A stretch of 64,000 nt of DNA. It comes from Paramecium octaurelia (taxonomy: Eukaryota > Ciliophora > Oligohymenophorea > Peniculida > Parameciidae). A model generated the notes under the pieces. It did no database searches. It was not told the origin of the DNA and was given only the letters and a program-made list of their open reading frames with translations. The stretch covers positions 62,001 through 126,000 of the forward strand of contig CAJJDP010000128.1 of NCBI GenBank assembly GCA_905182995.1. The letters are read 5' to 3'. The translations under genes were made by a program, and so were the position numbers. Numbering within the stretch: position 1 is the stretch's first letter; each line of letters starts with the position of its first letter. This document shows, piece after piece, positions 25,560 through 39,837 of this stretch.

Positions 25560-28500
25560 ATGAAATTTTGTGTAATCATAATCTTATTACAAAAAGTTTG
25601 CTTCATAATGGGTTCAAAGTGGCTTATATTTGATATCAGATGAACTTTATCAAGAGGAGACTAGCAATCTAGCTTACAGAAACACAAGAGGTTTTTTCAA
25701 ACCATTGACATCTTATACAACTGCAAATTTTATTAATTGTTCAAGTCCATGTAAGAGTTACATTACTTTAAATTAATTGAACACTGAAGTCTAAAACATA
25801 TACTAAAATTCATATTCAAACAGAAATGTATTAACCTTTGATCTATATTTTCATGGTACATGGAATAACCAATCTATGAGTTTAAGTTTAGGAGACTTTA
25901 GATAATTTATTTATTACATATCTCCAAGTGCTTACTATATTGATTCTGGATTTTGTGATACTACACCATACGAGGTTAAAACATTTAATTATTAATTCAT
26001 AACAACTTAGTAAGGAGCAATATCCTTTAAATTATCCAATAATATGGACGGAATGGTTTCTATATCCAAGATAGTTTAAACTATACTTATCTGCTATCCT
26101 TCATGTGTAAACTGCTATGGTCCCTCATATAATTAATGTTCTGTATGCTTTTATGGTGATACATCTCAAAATATTTGTTCAGGGTGTCCTATTGGCAAAT
26201 ATTATGTGCGATTTGTAGGATGTAAAGAGATTTGTGATTTTAACTCAAAACTTTTTAAGGATGGATTCTGTCAATACTACCCAGGTAATATCTGTAATAT
26301 TTTAGTGCCATATTTCCTATCCACAAGTTTTAGTAGTAATCAATTTTATATTGAAAATCTAAAATGGTCAATTATTTATGATAAAAAACATATTGATACA
26401 TCTATTTCTATCAGCCTTCTTAACAATCTAAGAATTTATGGTATTTTTAAATATAATTCTGGGATTTAAAGGTATGTAAAAGGAATAAATAACTAGATCG
26501 GAACTTACTTATTTGGCTTTAAAATATAGATTTTAATTTTTGGCTTATTTCAAATTAATGAAGGCATAAAATTCAAACTTAATAATACTTATTATGGATC
26601 AATATTCAAAAATTCATCAGGTATATAAACGCATAATATTCACATTTTTGATAGTTATTATGTAGGATCACACCCATAATATTCATATTGTTACAATTAT
26701 GAAATTCATATGTTTATTGATATACCCTAATATCCATTTTTATTTTCAATCTCCAGTAATTTCACTTATTAAATCCATAATAATTTGAAGGCATAATAGT
26801 GTTGGGTGGGGATTGGTTTATTTTATAGTAAATGCTGGATATTGCCCAGAATATTGTACTGAATGCGAAGTATCGTTTAAGTGTAAAACTTGCAAAACTT
26901 CCTATTTACAATATCGGGATGGTAGATGCATTGCCAATTGCAATTAACCATATTAAAAATCAAACGGCTCATATTGTTAAGATCAAGATGACGAAACTCC
27001 ATGTAAATGTTTGACTTCATTGATAGATTCCAAATATTTGGTCCAAGAGTATATTAATTTAGCAAATGATCCAACTTAACAAAATTAGAATATTATAATT
27101 TCACAATCACCATTACCGAATAAAAATTTTTTAAAGGGTCCCAACATCTTTTTTTTATATGTGGGGAATTATCGAATTTTTGGTGGTCCTTATGTTTGGT
27201 CCTGTGCTAAATTTTACAGAGGGCACAAGATTTACTATCCCCATTACAGTATTACTATAGGGTTCTAAATCAGGCTTGGTCCAAAATTCCCTTCTACTGG
27301 ATAATTTATTTATACTGTAGAATCAAATCCTAGTGTAAATATTACATGTAGTAGCCTAAATGGATAAAATGTTTACAATGTGTACGAAAAAATTAACCAT
27401 AATGGGTCTTTGTTAAATATGTACTGGGAATGTTAAGGGGATGATAATGAACCTATTTAAGCATATTGTGCATTTTATAATTATTATATTGCAGTTCACT
27501 ATTGCTAACCATTTTGCTTAGAATGTACAGATGAAAATACTTGCACATTATGGAATAGTACGTATGATTCTAATGTTGTAAAATTCTTTTAGTCTGATTG
27601 TTTAAGTAATTATATTACAATGGAAATTAAGTACTTGTATCACTTGTGTTTCTCCTATAGATTGTCAAAGTTGTTAAGCTACTTATACTCTTACTAAGCT
27701 TGGATGTGTTTGCAAGTAAAACTAATATGAAGAATCAGATTAATGCTATGAGTGCCCTCCTTTGTGCAAATAATGCTAACGTTTGACTTTTTGTATAGAT
27801 TGCCTTTTTAGTGATTTTAGAGAGCTAGTAAATGGATAATGTGTGTGTTTTGAGGGATATTATCAAGTGGAAGGCAGTTCGGTTTGTTTAAAATGCAATT
27901 CGTTCTGCAAAGAATGTTTTGGGGCAACTTCTAATGATTGTAAAGTTTGTAGTGACATTGTGGGCATTTAATAGATTGGTTCTATTTGCAAATGTGCAGA
28001 TAATGCAGTTTATGAAGAATAGTCTAATTCATGCACTAATTGTCATTCAACTTGTTAGACTTGTTTTTCAAAATACATAAATGGATGTCTAACTTGTGAT
28101 GCAACATTAAACAGAATTCTGAAAGGATTAAAATGCGAATGTTCCTTTGGCTATTATGAAGATACTAATATATGTTTGAGTATGATAAATTACTATTATA
28201 TTAGAATGCCCTTTGACTGAAGATAATTCTTTACCTTAATACTATGTTTTATGTGAGGACAACCAATTAGCTTGGTTATAATAAGTTGTTATTTTGTGGT
28301 GATTCACCAGTTGTAGGAAATGAAGAATATGATGATAATAAATGATAAATGCTTTAATTGTAGGTTTTAGTGTTCAGCTCATTGTATGAATTGTGATGAT
28401 GGTACTGTACTTTCATGTCCAGATGTATGTGGAGGTGGTAAAATTTCTGGTAATGAAGAATGCAAAGATGATAATAATATTTAGTTTGATGGATGTTATA

Positions 28501-30612
28501 ATTGTAAATTTCAATGTTAAGAATCTTGCACAAAATGCCTAATGGGAGAGTATCAAATGAATTAATTTAAGTTATCAATACATAGACCCATATACCTGGG
28601 GATATAAGGAGAGATGTGGAGATTAAATGATTGTAGGAGAGGAATAATGTGAAGGTGGAAATTAATCAAATACTGATGGATGCAAAGAATCTGGATATTT
28701 TGTAGGGTTGGATGTTGGTAATGCGATAATGTCAAAAGAAATGTCTTGCTTGCGAATTTCCTAGATTAATTCCAAATTAATATTTTTGTTAAGAAAACTG
28801 TGGAGATGGAATAGTTACAGCAGATCCTTATGGATTTTCTAAAGAAGTTGATGATGCACGTTGTAATTCAAGCTGCAGCCAACGTAAATAAGGGCATCAA
28901 CTCAAGAATATTATTTATGAATCTATTTGCCAAGATAACCTATTGGTTCAGAAAGAATTGTGTGAATCCAGTTTCATTTTGCCATATTAATGGTGCTAGA
29001 ATTGTAAAATAAAGCTTTAGTCTCCTGTTTATAATATAATTTGAAATGAATAATTGAAACCATGATTTGACCCTTTGGAGTTAGNGTACGTATGATTCTA
29101 ATGTTGTAAAATTCTTTTAGTCTGATTGTTTAAGTAATTATATTACAATGGAAATTAAGTACTTGTATCACTTGTGTTTCTCCTATAGATTGTCAAAGTT
29201 GTTAAGCTACTTATACTCTTACTAAGCTTGGATGTGTTTGCAAGTAAAACTAATATGAAGAATCAGATTAATGCTATGAGTGCCCTCCTTTGTGCAAATA
29301 ATGCTAACGTTTGACTTTTTGTATAGATTGCCTTTTTAGTGATTTTAGAGAGCTAGTAAATGGATAATGTGTGTGTTTTGAGGGATATTATCAAGTGGAA
29401 GGCAGTTCGGTTTGTTTAAAATGCAATTCGTTCTGCAAAGAATGTTTTGGGGCAACTTCTAATGATTGTAAAGTTTGTAGTGACATTGTGGGCATTTAAT
29501 AGATTGGTTCTATTTGCAAATGTGCAGATAATGCAGTTTATGAAGAATAGTCTAATTCATGCACTAATTGTCATTCAACTTGTTAGACTTGTTTTTCAAA
29601 ATACATAAATGGATGTCTAACTTGTGATGCAACATTAAACAGAATTCTGAAAGGATTAAAATGCGAATGTTCCTTTGGCTATTATGAAGATACTAATATA
29701 TGTTTGAGTATGATAAATTACTATTATATTAGAATGCCCTTTGACTGAAGATAATTCTTTACCTTAATACTATGTTTTATGTGAGGACAACCAATTAGCT
29801 TGGTTATAATAAGTTGTTATTTTGTGGTGATTCACCAGTTGTAGGAAATGAAGAATATGATGATAATAAATGATAAATGCTTTAATTGTAGGTTTTAGTG
29901 TTCAGCTCATTGTATGAATTGTGATGATGGTACTGTACTTTCATGTCCAGATGTATGTGGAGGTGGTAAAATTTCTGGTAATGAAGAATGCAAAGATGAT
30001 AATAATATTTAGTTTGATGGATGTTATAATTGTAAATTTCAATGTTAAGAATCTTGCACAAAATGCCTAATGGGAGAGTATCAAATGAATTAATTTAAGT
30101 TATCAATACATAGACCCATATACCTGGGGATATAAGGAGAGATGTGGAGATTAAATGATTGTAGGAGAGGAATAATGTGAAGGTGGAAATTAATCAAATA
30201 CTGATGGATGCAAAGAATCTGGATATTTTGTAGGGTTGGATGTTGGTAATGCGATAATGTCAAAAGAAATGTCTTGCTTGCGAATTTCCTAGATTAATTC
30301 CAAATTAATATTTTTGTTAAGAAAACTGTGGAGATGGAATAGTTACAGCAGATCCTTATGGATTTTCTAAAGAAGTTGATGATGCACGTTGTAATTCAAG
30401 CTGCAGCCAACGTAAATAAGGGCATCAACTCAAGAATATTATTTATGAATCTATTTGCCAAGATAACCTATTGGTTCAGAAAGAATTGTGTGAATCCAGT
30501 TTCATTTTGCCATATTAATGGTGCTAGAATTGTAAAATAAAGCTTTAGTCTCCTGTTTATAATATAATTTGAAATGAATAATTGAAACCATGATTTGACC
30601 CTTTGGAGTTAG
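25560..30612 (+). pseudogene. Pseudogene of the Cys-rich surface protein at 31768-39837
   Basis: From the start codon this locus runs parallel to the downstream gene: same order of Cys-rich motifs, and introns at matching places (21 nt at the first site, 25 nt at the second). It carries lesions the intact copy lacks. There is one extra base in the signal-peptide region (25560-25605); a net 2-base loss near 26790-26815; a deletion plus frame change near 27615-27640; a deletion and a TGA near 28285-28346; and more frame breaks after 28575. Likeness fades at about 30600, roughly half-way along the intact gene, so the DUF4215-rich 3' half and membrane domain are gone. The stretch also contains an artefactual duplication (29086-30612). 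Confidence 0.85.
29086..30612. repeat. Artefactual copy of 27558-29084 (contig overlap)
   Basis: The 1527 bases before the N at 29085 recur after it at a constant offset of 1528. Lesions of the pseudogene are duplicated exactly, which real ancient duplication would not preserve. Confidence 0.9.
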
Positions 30613-31215
30613 CCTAATATATTTATATTCTAAACTTAAGTTCCTCTCTTTAGACCAATCCTTGATCCCTGTTTCTCATCTATTCTTGAAGAAAATTGTA
30701 AATTTGTTTTACAATCTCATATACTATTTTTTATTGCTTATCTATTACCCTCAACTTATTGCATAATCGTATTTCGTGCTTCTTAAACAATCTATCTTCT
30801 TGATAAAGGTTTACTTAGTAAGAATAATTTCATTGTTATTCATCTTTCGAAATATTCTAAAAGTGTTTTTTTCAGCATTGTGTTAATCTATTTATTTTTA
30901 TGTTTATGATAAAATTTGCAAGCTCCTCCATTTAGTATTCTCTTAAGTTGTTCGAATGGATTTACTTCGCTGTATTATGCAAAAAAATATTGTTTAACTT
31001 TCTTAAATTATATTTCATAAGCAATTGATTCAGTTAAGATTGTAAGAGTTTTTTTGGATATTCAAATTATTTCTGTTTTTTTCAACTATTAATTAGAGAC
31101 AGTAAGAGATCTATAAATATTTTAGCGCTTAGCCTACTTTTCCCTTCTTACACTTCTTAGCTTGATAATGCATGAAAGATGTCAAAGTATAATTCATAAA
31201 CTTGGATGAAGAAAT
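30613..31215 (-). pseudogene. Decayed reverse-strand gene fragment
   Basis: A reverse segment opening with M-N-Y-T-L-T-S near 31203 contains H-Y-Q-A-K-K-C-K-K-G-K-V-G-Q-A-L-K-Y-L-Q, like a helical-repeat (TPR-type) unit, then hits TGA near 31043. Protein-like sequence continues in a second frame (F-E-Q-L-K-R-I-L-N-G-G) and a third, Q-rich frame towards 30620. Frame changes and TGA codons between them point to a dead gene. Confidence 0.35.
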
Positions 31216-31767
31216 GTTTAAATTTTTAAACTCCAAAAAAAAGAATAAATAACTAAAACACAGCTCAATTTACAATGTTAAGAGTTTTTTTGATTATAAT
31301 CAATTTATTATCAATTTTTCAAAACAAGAAGGATTGCCATTTATTGAAGCAAAAACAGGAAGAATTTTGAAAATATATATATTATTAAGACATAATGAAA
31401 ATTTTAGTATAATTTTTGCTTTCTAAAAACACTATTAAATTCCTTAAAGATAATCTAATTTTTTGTCATTTTACAGCCTTTATAGCAAGATAGTACATTT
31501 AAGATTAAATTTATAATTTTCTTTAATTTTAAATTCGATTTTTAACAAATATCAACAAATAGAGAGTTTTATCAATAATAAATATTTTTGTTACTTATTT
31601 GATTTATTAATTTGCACAATGGAAGCAAAATTTGTTCCAAACAATAAACAGATAATTAAGGTCAAAATCATGTATTATTTTTGGATTTAGCATTTATATT
31701 TGATGACATCACAAGTATATTTAAATACTGTAAAATAATAGTGTTGGATTTCTATAAAATTTTATTG
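31216..31767. other. Spacer upstream of the large surface-protein gene
   Basis: AT-rich, no frame of note. It should hold the promoter of the gene starting at 31768; no element can be named by eye. Confidence 0.5.
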
Positions 31768-34700
31768 ATGCATATTTATTTTTTCATTGTGTTATTCTAA
31801 ATAATTACCTCATAATGGTTACCATATGAGAATTATTTGATATCAAACATAATCTATCAAGAAGCCACGAGCAATGATGCTTACAAATACTCAGAGAACT
31901 TTATTAAGCCTTTGACAACGTTCACAACTGCATATTTTATCAATTGTTCAAGTCCACCTACTAGTTATATAACTTTAGATTACTAACACTCAGAAGTTGA
32001 ATATAATAATTCCGTTTCCTATTCAATGAAATAAGTTTTATCGTTTGATTTATATTTCTTTGGTACCTGGAATAATGAATTTGTGAGTGTAAACATCGGA
32101 AACTTTAATGAACTTAATTATTATACATCCCCAAGCACTTACTATTTGGATTCAGGGTTTTGTAATAATACACAGTATGAAGTTCAAACATTTAATTATT
32201 AATTCAGCTAATCTTACTCAGGAAAATTGTCTTTTTAAGCATAAAATAATTTTGGTGGAATGGTTTCAATTAAAAATATATTTATAACTTAACTTAAATG
32301 TTATCCTTCCTGCACGACATGCGATAGTCCACAATATAATTAATGTTAAAGTTGTTATTTTGGGGAAGTATCAGCAAATATTTGCCCAGGATGCTAAATT
32401 AATAAATATTATGTGAAATATTTGGGATGCAGAGAAATATGTGATTTTGACTCAAAGCTTTTTAAGAATGGTTTCTGTTAAGAATATCCAGGTATCCTAT
32501 TAATCCTATTAAGTGACTTATTTCCAAAAAACCAAATTTGAAAATAACCCATTGTGCGTTGAAAATCTAAAGTGGTCAATAAATTATGATAAAAACCATA
32601 TTGATTCATCTATCACTCTTGGCCTTCATGCTTAAATTTTATCTTATGGAATATTCAAATATAGTTCGGGGATTTAAAGGTTTGTTAATGAAATAACACC
32701 AAATTAAGGAACTTAATTGATTGGCTTTCAAATAGTGCTGTTGAAATTTGGAAATCTTCCTCTTAATGAAGGCATAAATGTAAAACTTAACAATACTAAT
32801 TACGGATCCATATTTAAATTGGCATCAGGTATATAAACACATAATATTTAAATATTTGATTTTATTCCTCTAGGATCGTATCTTTCATATTCAAATTGCT
32901 AGCAATATGAATTGCACATGTTTTTAGATATACCTTAATACCCATTTTTATTTTCATTGTCCAGTAATTTCACGTATATTATCAATAATATTTTTAGAGA
33001 TAGCAGTACTGGATGGGGATTTGTTTCTATGGCAGTCACATCTGGATATTGCCCAAAAAATTGCAATGAATGCGAGGTATCATTTAAGTGTAAAACTTGC
33101 TCAAATTCATTTTTAAAATATCGTGATGGTAGATGCATTCAAAATTGTGGAAAAACTTACCAAAAATCAAATGGGACCTATTGTTAAGATTTCGACGATG
33201 AAACAGAATGTAAATATTTGTATTTGTAAATAGATTCAAAATATTTGATTTAAGAATATATTGACTTCGCAAATGATCCAGCTTAAGAATACTAATATAT
33301 TTTACTTTCGTAATCAGCATTCCCTAATATCAACTTTTTAAAAGGAGCCAATATTTTATATTCATATTGGAAAAACTACCGAGTATTTGGCGGTCCTTAT
33401 GTTTGGGCATGTGCTAAATTTTAAAGAGTGCATTAAATCTAAGACCCACATCACAGTATTACTATAGGATTCGAAATCTTGTTTGGTCCAAACTTCCCTT
33501 CTACTGGATCATTTATTTACACTATCTAATCAAATCCTAGCGTAACTATTACAGCTAATAGCGTGCCAACTCCAAATGATGATGGTACAAAAATTTACAG
33601 AGTGTATGAAAAAATTAACCATATTACAAACTAGTTAAATATGTATTGGGAATGTTATGGTGATGATAATGAACCTGTTAGGTCATATTGTGCATTTTTA
33701 AATTATTATATCGCTGTTCATAACTGTTAACCATTTTGCTTAGAATGTACAAATTAAAATACCTGCACATTATGGAATAGTACTTATGATTCAAATATCA
33801 TAAAATTCTCATAGTCTGAATGTTAACCTAATTAATACTACAACAGAATTTAATTAAAATGTTTAGATTGCCAGTCTTCTTGCACAACTTGTATTTCTTC
33901 TATCGATTGTCAAAGTTGTTCAGCTACTTACACACTTACTAAACTTGGATGTGTATGCAAATAAAATTAATATGAGGATTCAAATTAATGTCATGATTGC
34001 CCTGCTTTATGTAAATAATGTTTAAGTCCAACTTAATGCATAGAATGCTTTCTTAGTGATTTTAGGGATTCAGTTAATGGAGAATGTGTTTGTATTTAAG
34101 GATATTACCCAGTTGCAAGCAGTTCAATTTGTGCCTAATGCAATTTTTACTGTAAAGAATGCAATGGTCCATCTTTTAATGATTGTCTTATTTGCAGTGA
34201 CATAGCTGGTATTGAATAGGTTGGCACTACTTGTAAATGTCCACATATAACATTTTATGATTACTTTTTGAATTCTTGTGTTAATTGTCATATATCTTGT
34301 TAGACCTGTTTTACTGCAAGTCTTAATGGATGTCTAACTTGTGATNTAAACACATAATATTTAAATATTTGATTTTATTCCTCTAGGATCGTATCTTTCA
34401 TATTCAAATTGCTAGCAATATGAATTGCACATGTTTTTAGATATACCTTAATACCCATTTTTATTTTCATTGTCCAGTAATTTCACGTATATTATCAATA
34501 ATATTTTTAGAGATAGCAGTACTGGATGGGGATTTGTTTCTATGGCAGTCACATCTGGATATTGCCCAAAAAATTGCAATGAATGCGAGGTATCATTTAA
34601 GTGTAAAACTTGCTCAAATTCATTTTTAAAATATCGTGATGGTAGATGCATTCAAAATTGTGGAAAAACTTACCAAAAATCAAATGGGACCTATTGTTAA

Positions 34701-37700
34701 GATTTCGACGATGAAACAGAATGTAAATATTTGTATTTGTAAATAGATTCAAAATATTTGATTTAAGAATATATTGACTTCGCAAATGATCCAGCTTAAG
34801 AATACTAATATATTTTACTTTCGTAATCAGCATTCCCTAATATCAACTTTTTAAAAGGAGCCAATATTTTATATTCATATTGGAAAAACTACCGAGTATT
34901 TGGCGGTCCTTATGTTTGGGCATGTGCTAAATTTTAAAGAGTGCATTAAATCTAAGACCCACATCACAGTATTACTATAGGATTCGAAATCTTGTTTGGT
35001 CCAAACTTCCCTTCTACTGGATCATTTATTTACACTATCTAATCAAATCCTAGCGTAACTATTACAGCTAATAGCGTGCCAACTCCAAATGATGATGGTA
35101 CAAAAATTTACAGAGTGTATGAAAAAATTAACCATATTACAAACTAGTTAAATATGTATTGGGAATGTTATGGTGATGATAATGAACCTGTTAGGTCATA
35201 TTGTGCATTTTTAAATTATTATATCGCTGTTCATAACTGTTAACCATTTTGCTTAGAATGTACAAATTAAAATACCTGCACATTATGGAATAGTACTTAT
35301 GATTCAAATATCATAAAATTCTCATAGTCTGAATGTTAACCTAATTAATACTACAACAGAATTTAATTAAAATGTTTAGATTGCCAGTCTTCTTGCACAA
35401 CTTGTATTTCTTCTATCGATTGTCAAAGTTGTTCAGCTACTTACACACTTACTAAACTTGGATGTGTATGCAAATAAAATTAATATGAGGATTCAAATTA
35501 ATGTCATGATTGCCCTGCTTTATGTAAATAATGTTTAAGTCCAACTTAATGCATAGAATGCTTTCTTAGTGATTTTAGGGATTCAGTTAATGGAGAATGT
35601 GTTTGTATTTAAGGATATTACCCAGTTGCAAGCAGTTCAATTTGTGCCTAATGCAATTTTTACTGTAAAGAATGCAATGGTCCATCTTTTAATGATTGTC
35701 TTATTTGCAGTGACATAGCTGGTATTGAATAGGTTGGCACTACTTGTAAATGTCCACATATAACATTTTATGATTACTTTTTGAATTCTTGTGTTAATTG
35801 TCATATATCTTGTTAGACCTGTTTTACTGCAAGTCTTAATGGATGTCTAACTTGTGATGCCACAAAAAATAGAGTTTTGAAAGGATTAAAATGCGAATGT
35901 TCACCTGGCTACTATGAAGATGCTGATAATTGTTAGAGTATGCGCACATCAGTATTATTTAGGTTGTCCTTCTGTTGAAGATCCTTATTTGCCATAATGT
36001 TATATTTTATGCCAAAACAATCAATTAACGTGGTTTTTAGTAGAATGTTCCACTTGTGATATAGACTTTTAATTGGTGAATGGAGAATGCTAGCCATTTT
36101 GTGGTGATTCAGTAGTTGTAGGAAATGAAGAATGTGATGATAATAATACAATTTTAAATGATAAATGCTTTAATTGTAGGTTTTAATGTCCAGCTCATTG
36201 TTTGACATGTGATGAAGATACTGTACTTCCATGTCCAGATGTATGTGGAGATAAATTGATTACAGGCAATGAAGAATGTGAAGATGGCAATAATATTTAA
36301 TTTGATGGATGTTATGATTGTAAATATTAATGCTAAGAATCTTGCACAAAATGCATAAAGGGTGTTTGCTAAGAGTGTAGTGGAGGGTGGTACATAGATC
36401 CAATTACATGGAGATGTAAGGAGAGATGTGGAGATTTAATGATTGTAGGAGAGGAATAATGTGAAGATGGTAATCAATCAGATACTGATGGATGCAAAGA
36501 ATGTAGATATTTTTGTAGGATTGGGTGCTCATAATGCAATTATGACACAGACTTTTGTCTTGCTTGTGAATTTCAAGGATTCATTCCAAATTAATATTAT
36601 TGTTAAAATAATTGTGGAGATGGCTTAGTAGTAGTCGACCCTTACGGATTTTTCGCAGAAGCATGTGATGATATAGGTTGCAATTCAGATTGCAAATCCT
36701 GTTAATCAGGATACCTACTCAGAAATCGTATTTGTGAACCTATTTGTTATGATTCCTTATTGGTGATTAAAGAAGAGTGCGAGTCCAGTTTTATCTTACC
36801 GTATAAAGGTTGTTAGAATTGCAAAATAAAGTGTTAACCTTCTTGTTTAGAATGTGATACAACAGGGATGGGATGTTTGTAATGTGATGTTGGCTATTAA
36901 CTCGTCGATTAAACTTGTTATTCAATTTGTGGAGATCAGATCGTAACTATTGATGAGGAGTGTGATGATGGGAATTTAATTACTGGAGACGGATGCCATT
37001 TTTGCTTATATAGTTGTTAGGATTCCTGCTTGAATTGCATCAGGGGAAAGTGTTTGAATTGTTTAGAAAATTACTCATTAGTTATATCCACTTGTTAATT
37101 AATATGCAATAATAGCATTGCTTATCAGTGTCTAGAAAGTTTAGAAAATTGTATGGTCTATCAAAATGGAATTTGTTCAATGTGTTAAACTAATTTTGAG
37201 CTTGATATAATAACCAATCAATGCATCACCGCTTAGCCAACTAAATCCGAGATCTGGTCAGATTGTATATAGCTGATAGATAATTAGTGCCTAGTCTAAA
37301 ATCAATCATTTATTGACTTTATTACAAATCCAGATTTTTAAATTGATGCTTGTCCCTTAAATTGTAAGATTTGTACATTTAACAATTGTTTGGAATGCAA
37401 ACGAGGTTATGAGGGAAAAATGTGTCGACCAATTTGTGGAGATAATATCAAAGTATCAGAAGAAGAATGCGAAAATGGAAAAGGCTAGCTTCCTACTAAT
37501 TGTTATAATTGTATACTATTTTGTCCAGAATTCTGTTAATTTTGTGTTTTTGGAGTCTGCTAAATATGTTAAGTTGGATATTATTTAGATATTGTAAGCA
37601 ATATTTGTTTTTCTAATTGTGGCGATAATCTATTAGCTTCCGATGAGGTTTGCGATGATGGAAATGACATGGAATTTGATGGGTGCTTCTAATGCTAATT

Positions 37701-39837
37701 TTAATGTCAAGCTGAATGTATAGATTGTTAATTTGGAATATGTGCGCAATGTTTGGAGCCATTTGTCTTCGTCTAATCTAAAAGTAATTGCGAGCTTTTA
37801 AAGTCTTGTGAAGCATAAGATGGCTTCTATTATGAAAGTAGTACGAATAGTTGTGTTAACTTATGTGGGGATGGCATCGTGGCAGGCAACGAAGACTGTG
37901 ATGACACAAATGAAATTCCATACGATGGTTGCTATAAGTGTGAATTTCAATGCAATAAGCAGTGCGAATTTTGTGATAAAGGAATTTGCCTTATTGAAAC
38001 TTGTCCCTTAGGAGCTATATGGATGGATAATTCATGTTGTGGGGATGCTATCTTAAATGGAAATGAAGAGTGTGATGATGGAAATAGTATAGATTATGAT
38101 GGATGTTCAAACTGCCGATTTCAGTGTCATTAATTTTGCAATATCTGCTTGAACGGCGTTTGTTAAGAATGCCTAGATGAATATACATTAGATTAGAATA
38201 AATGCGTTTAACAAGAAAGTACCCTAACAGGCGGTTAAGATTCCGATCATCTTAATTAGAATTAGGAAGAGGTTTGTCGTAACGATGAATGCACATTTTC
38301 TTATAGACCAAAAATGATACTGCGTTTTTTAAATTAAACTTTCTCTCATTAATATGTTGAGATTAATTTTAATTAGCAAGTCAGATATGCAGACTCGGCT
38401 GATTAAGAACAATCTTAGATATTCAAGATATAAATCTCAGATTTATACGAATAATATTATATTTTATAGCTTTATTCTATCACAAGCATCACTTAAGATT
38501 TATAAGATGTAAAATATGTTCTAGACATAGAAATTTTATAAGAATTAGTGGAAAAACCCCTTTTATAAATTACATTAAAATAAGGCATAGTTAATTGCAA
38601 CAATCAAACTATTATATAACCATAGCAATCTATTTTCCTCAAACTGCCTAGAATTTTGAATGAACAATAAAAATCTCGAGCGATTGCTATAAGTCAAACA
38701 AACAAAGCCTTTATGATCTCTGCACTCTCTATTTCTACTGTATCATTGATTTTTGGTGAAACCTCCTTATTTATTGAAACTTTGAGCACACTTTAATATC
38801 AGTCCTATCTGAAATTTATTAATCTTGAGTATCCAGAAAATTTATACATTTATTTTTAAACTTCTGAGATGTTAACTCTATCCAACTACTTATAGAAATT
38901 ATAGATTGATTATGTATTAGGTTTTATTACACAAAAATAAGAAGATTAAATATAAACTGATGGAAAGTTTGCTTTATACAATGTAGATTGCGATCTTCTT
39001 ACAAATTTAGTTCCTTAAATATTTTAGCTTATTCTGATATTAATTATAATAATTAATATCAAAAAGATATATTTTATTTACTAAAACTTTTTTTCAACAA
39101 TGTTTTCTAGTTATAATTTGTTAAATCTATAGAGCTTTAATTAGAAAATATTGTTAATTGTCTTAAATGTTGGATAATCAATTAAGAATATATGTAAATT
39201 TAGATTTTAATGCAGCTTGAGCTTAATAATGCCTATTTTCTGTTTAAATGCATGGGATATTTTTTTTAAACTTTTATTACAAATCCATTATAATAAAACA
39301 TCTAAAGGAAGAGAATAATTTTAATATATTAGCAGTCTTTTTATTTTAATAATATATTTAATAATTGTTTTGTAAGCTTACAGTAAAAGTATTTTATAAA
39401 AGTAACTTACTTTTTAGAAATGCCTAGAATTGAGATATGCAACATTCGATATTTTTAAAATATTTTCCTTTCATGTTGTGATAGTTTTTTTTTAAAATCA
39501 TGCAATAATTCAGTCATTGTTAATAGCAATAAACAGCATACTTCAATGCTTTGTTATTTAAAAATATTAAAAAGTTAATAAATTAGATAAATTTGTTAAC
39601 ATATTTAATGAAGCAACTGTAGCTCTCTTTAGTTTAACTACATATGTTTATTATAAAGAGTGTTTGTTCTCTTACTAGACGAAAATTCAGGTTGGGTTTT
39701 TTCATATGGGCGTCCTAATGTTAAGTCTAGCTTTTGTCCTGGGTAAGCAAATTTTCAAAAAAGTATCAATTGTATACAAAAAATTTGTTGAATAAAGAAA
39801 AAACAATTACTAAAAACCACAGGATATATTTTATTGA
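31768..39837 (+). CDS. Very large Cys-rich surface protein with DUF4215-type repeats and C-terminal membrane domain (2169 aa)
   Basis: Use exons 31768..32491, 32514..34345, 35859..35937 and 35963..39837, skipping the artefactual copy 34347-35858. The introns are 22 and 25 nt. The sum is 6510 nt with a single TGA at the end. Signal peptide: MHIYFFIVLFQIITSQ. Residues up to about 880 hold Cys-rich modules of growth-factor-receptor type (C-x-x-C-x-x-C spacing) and N-glycosylation-like sites. Residues about 920-1600 hold nine C-G-D...E-x-C-(D/E)-D-G-N-like DUF4215 repeats, for example C-G-D-A-I-L-N-G-N-E-E-C-D-D-G-N near 38037. Several hydrophobic segments fill residues 1790-2169. Close paralogue of the pseudogene just upstream and more distant relative of the minus-strand gene at 18860-23079. 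Ligand and role unknown. Confidence 0.9.
34347..35858. repeat. Artefactual copy of 32834-34345 (contig overlap) inside a coding region
   Basis: The 1512 bases before the N at 34346 recur after it at offset 1513. Leaving out this copy and joining 34345 to 35859 continues the codon series without a break through a Cys-rich module, which is strong internal evidence that the duplication is not real. Confidence 0.93.

Noticed and set aside
33084..33320. Reverse ORFs (and their copies at 34597-34833) opposite the large Cys-rich gene
   Set aside because: Antisense shadows of a real coding frame, duplicated only because of the assembly overlap.
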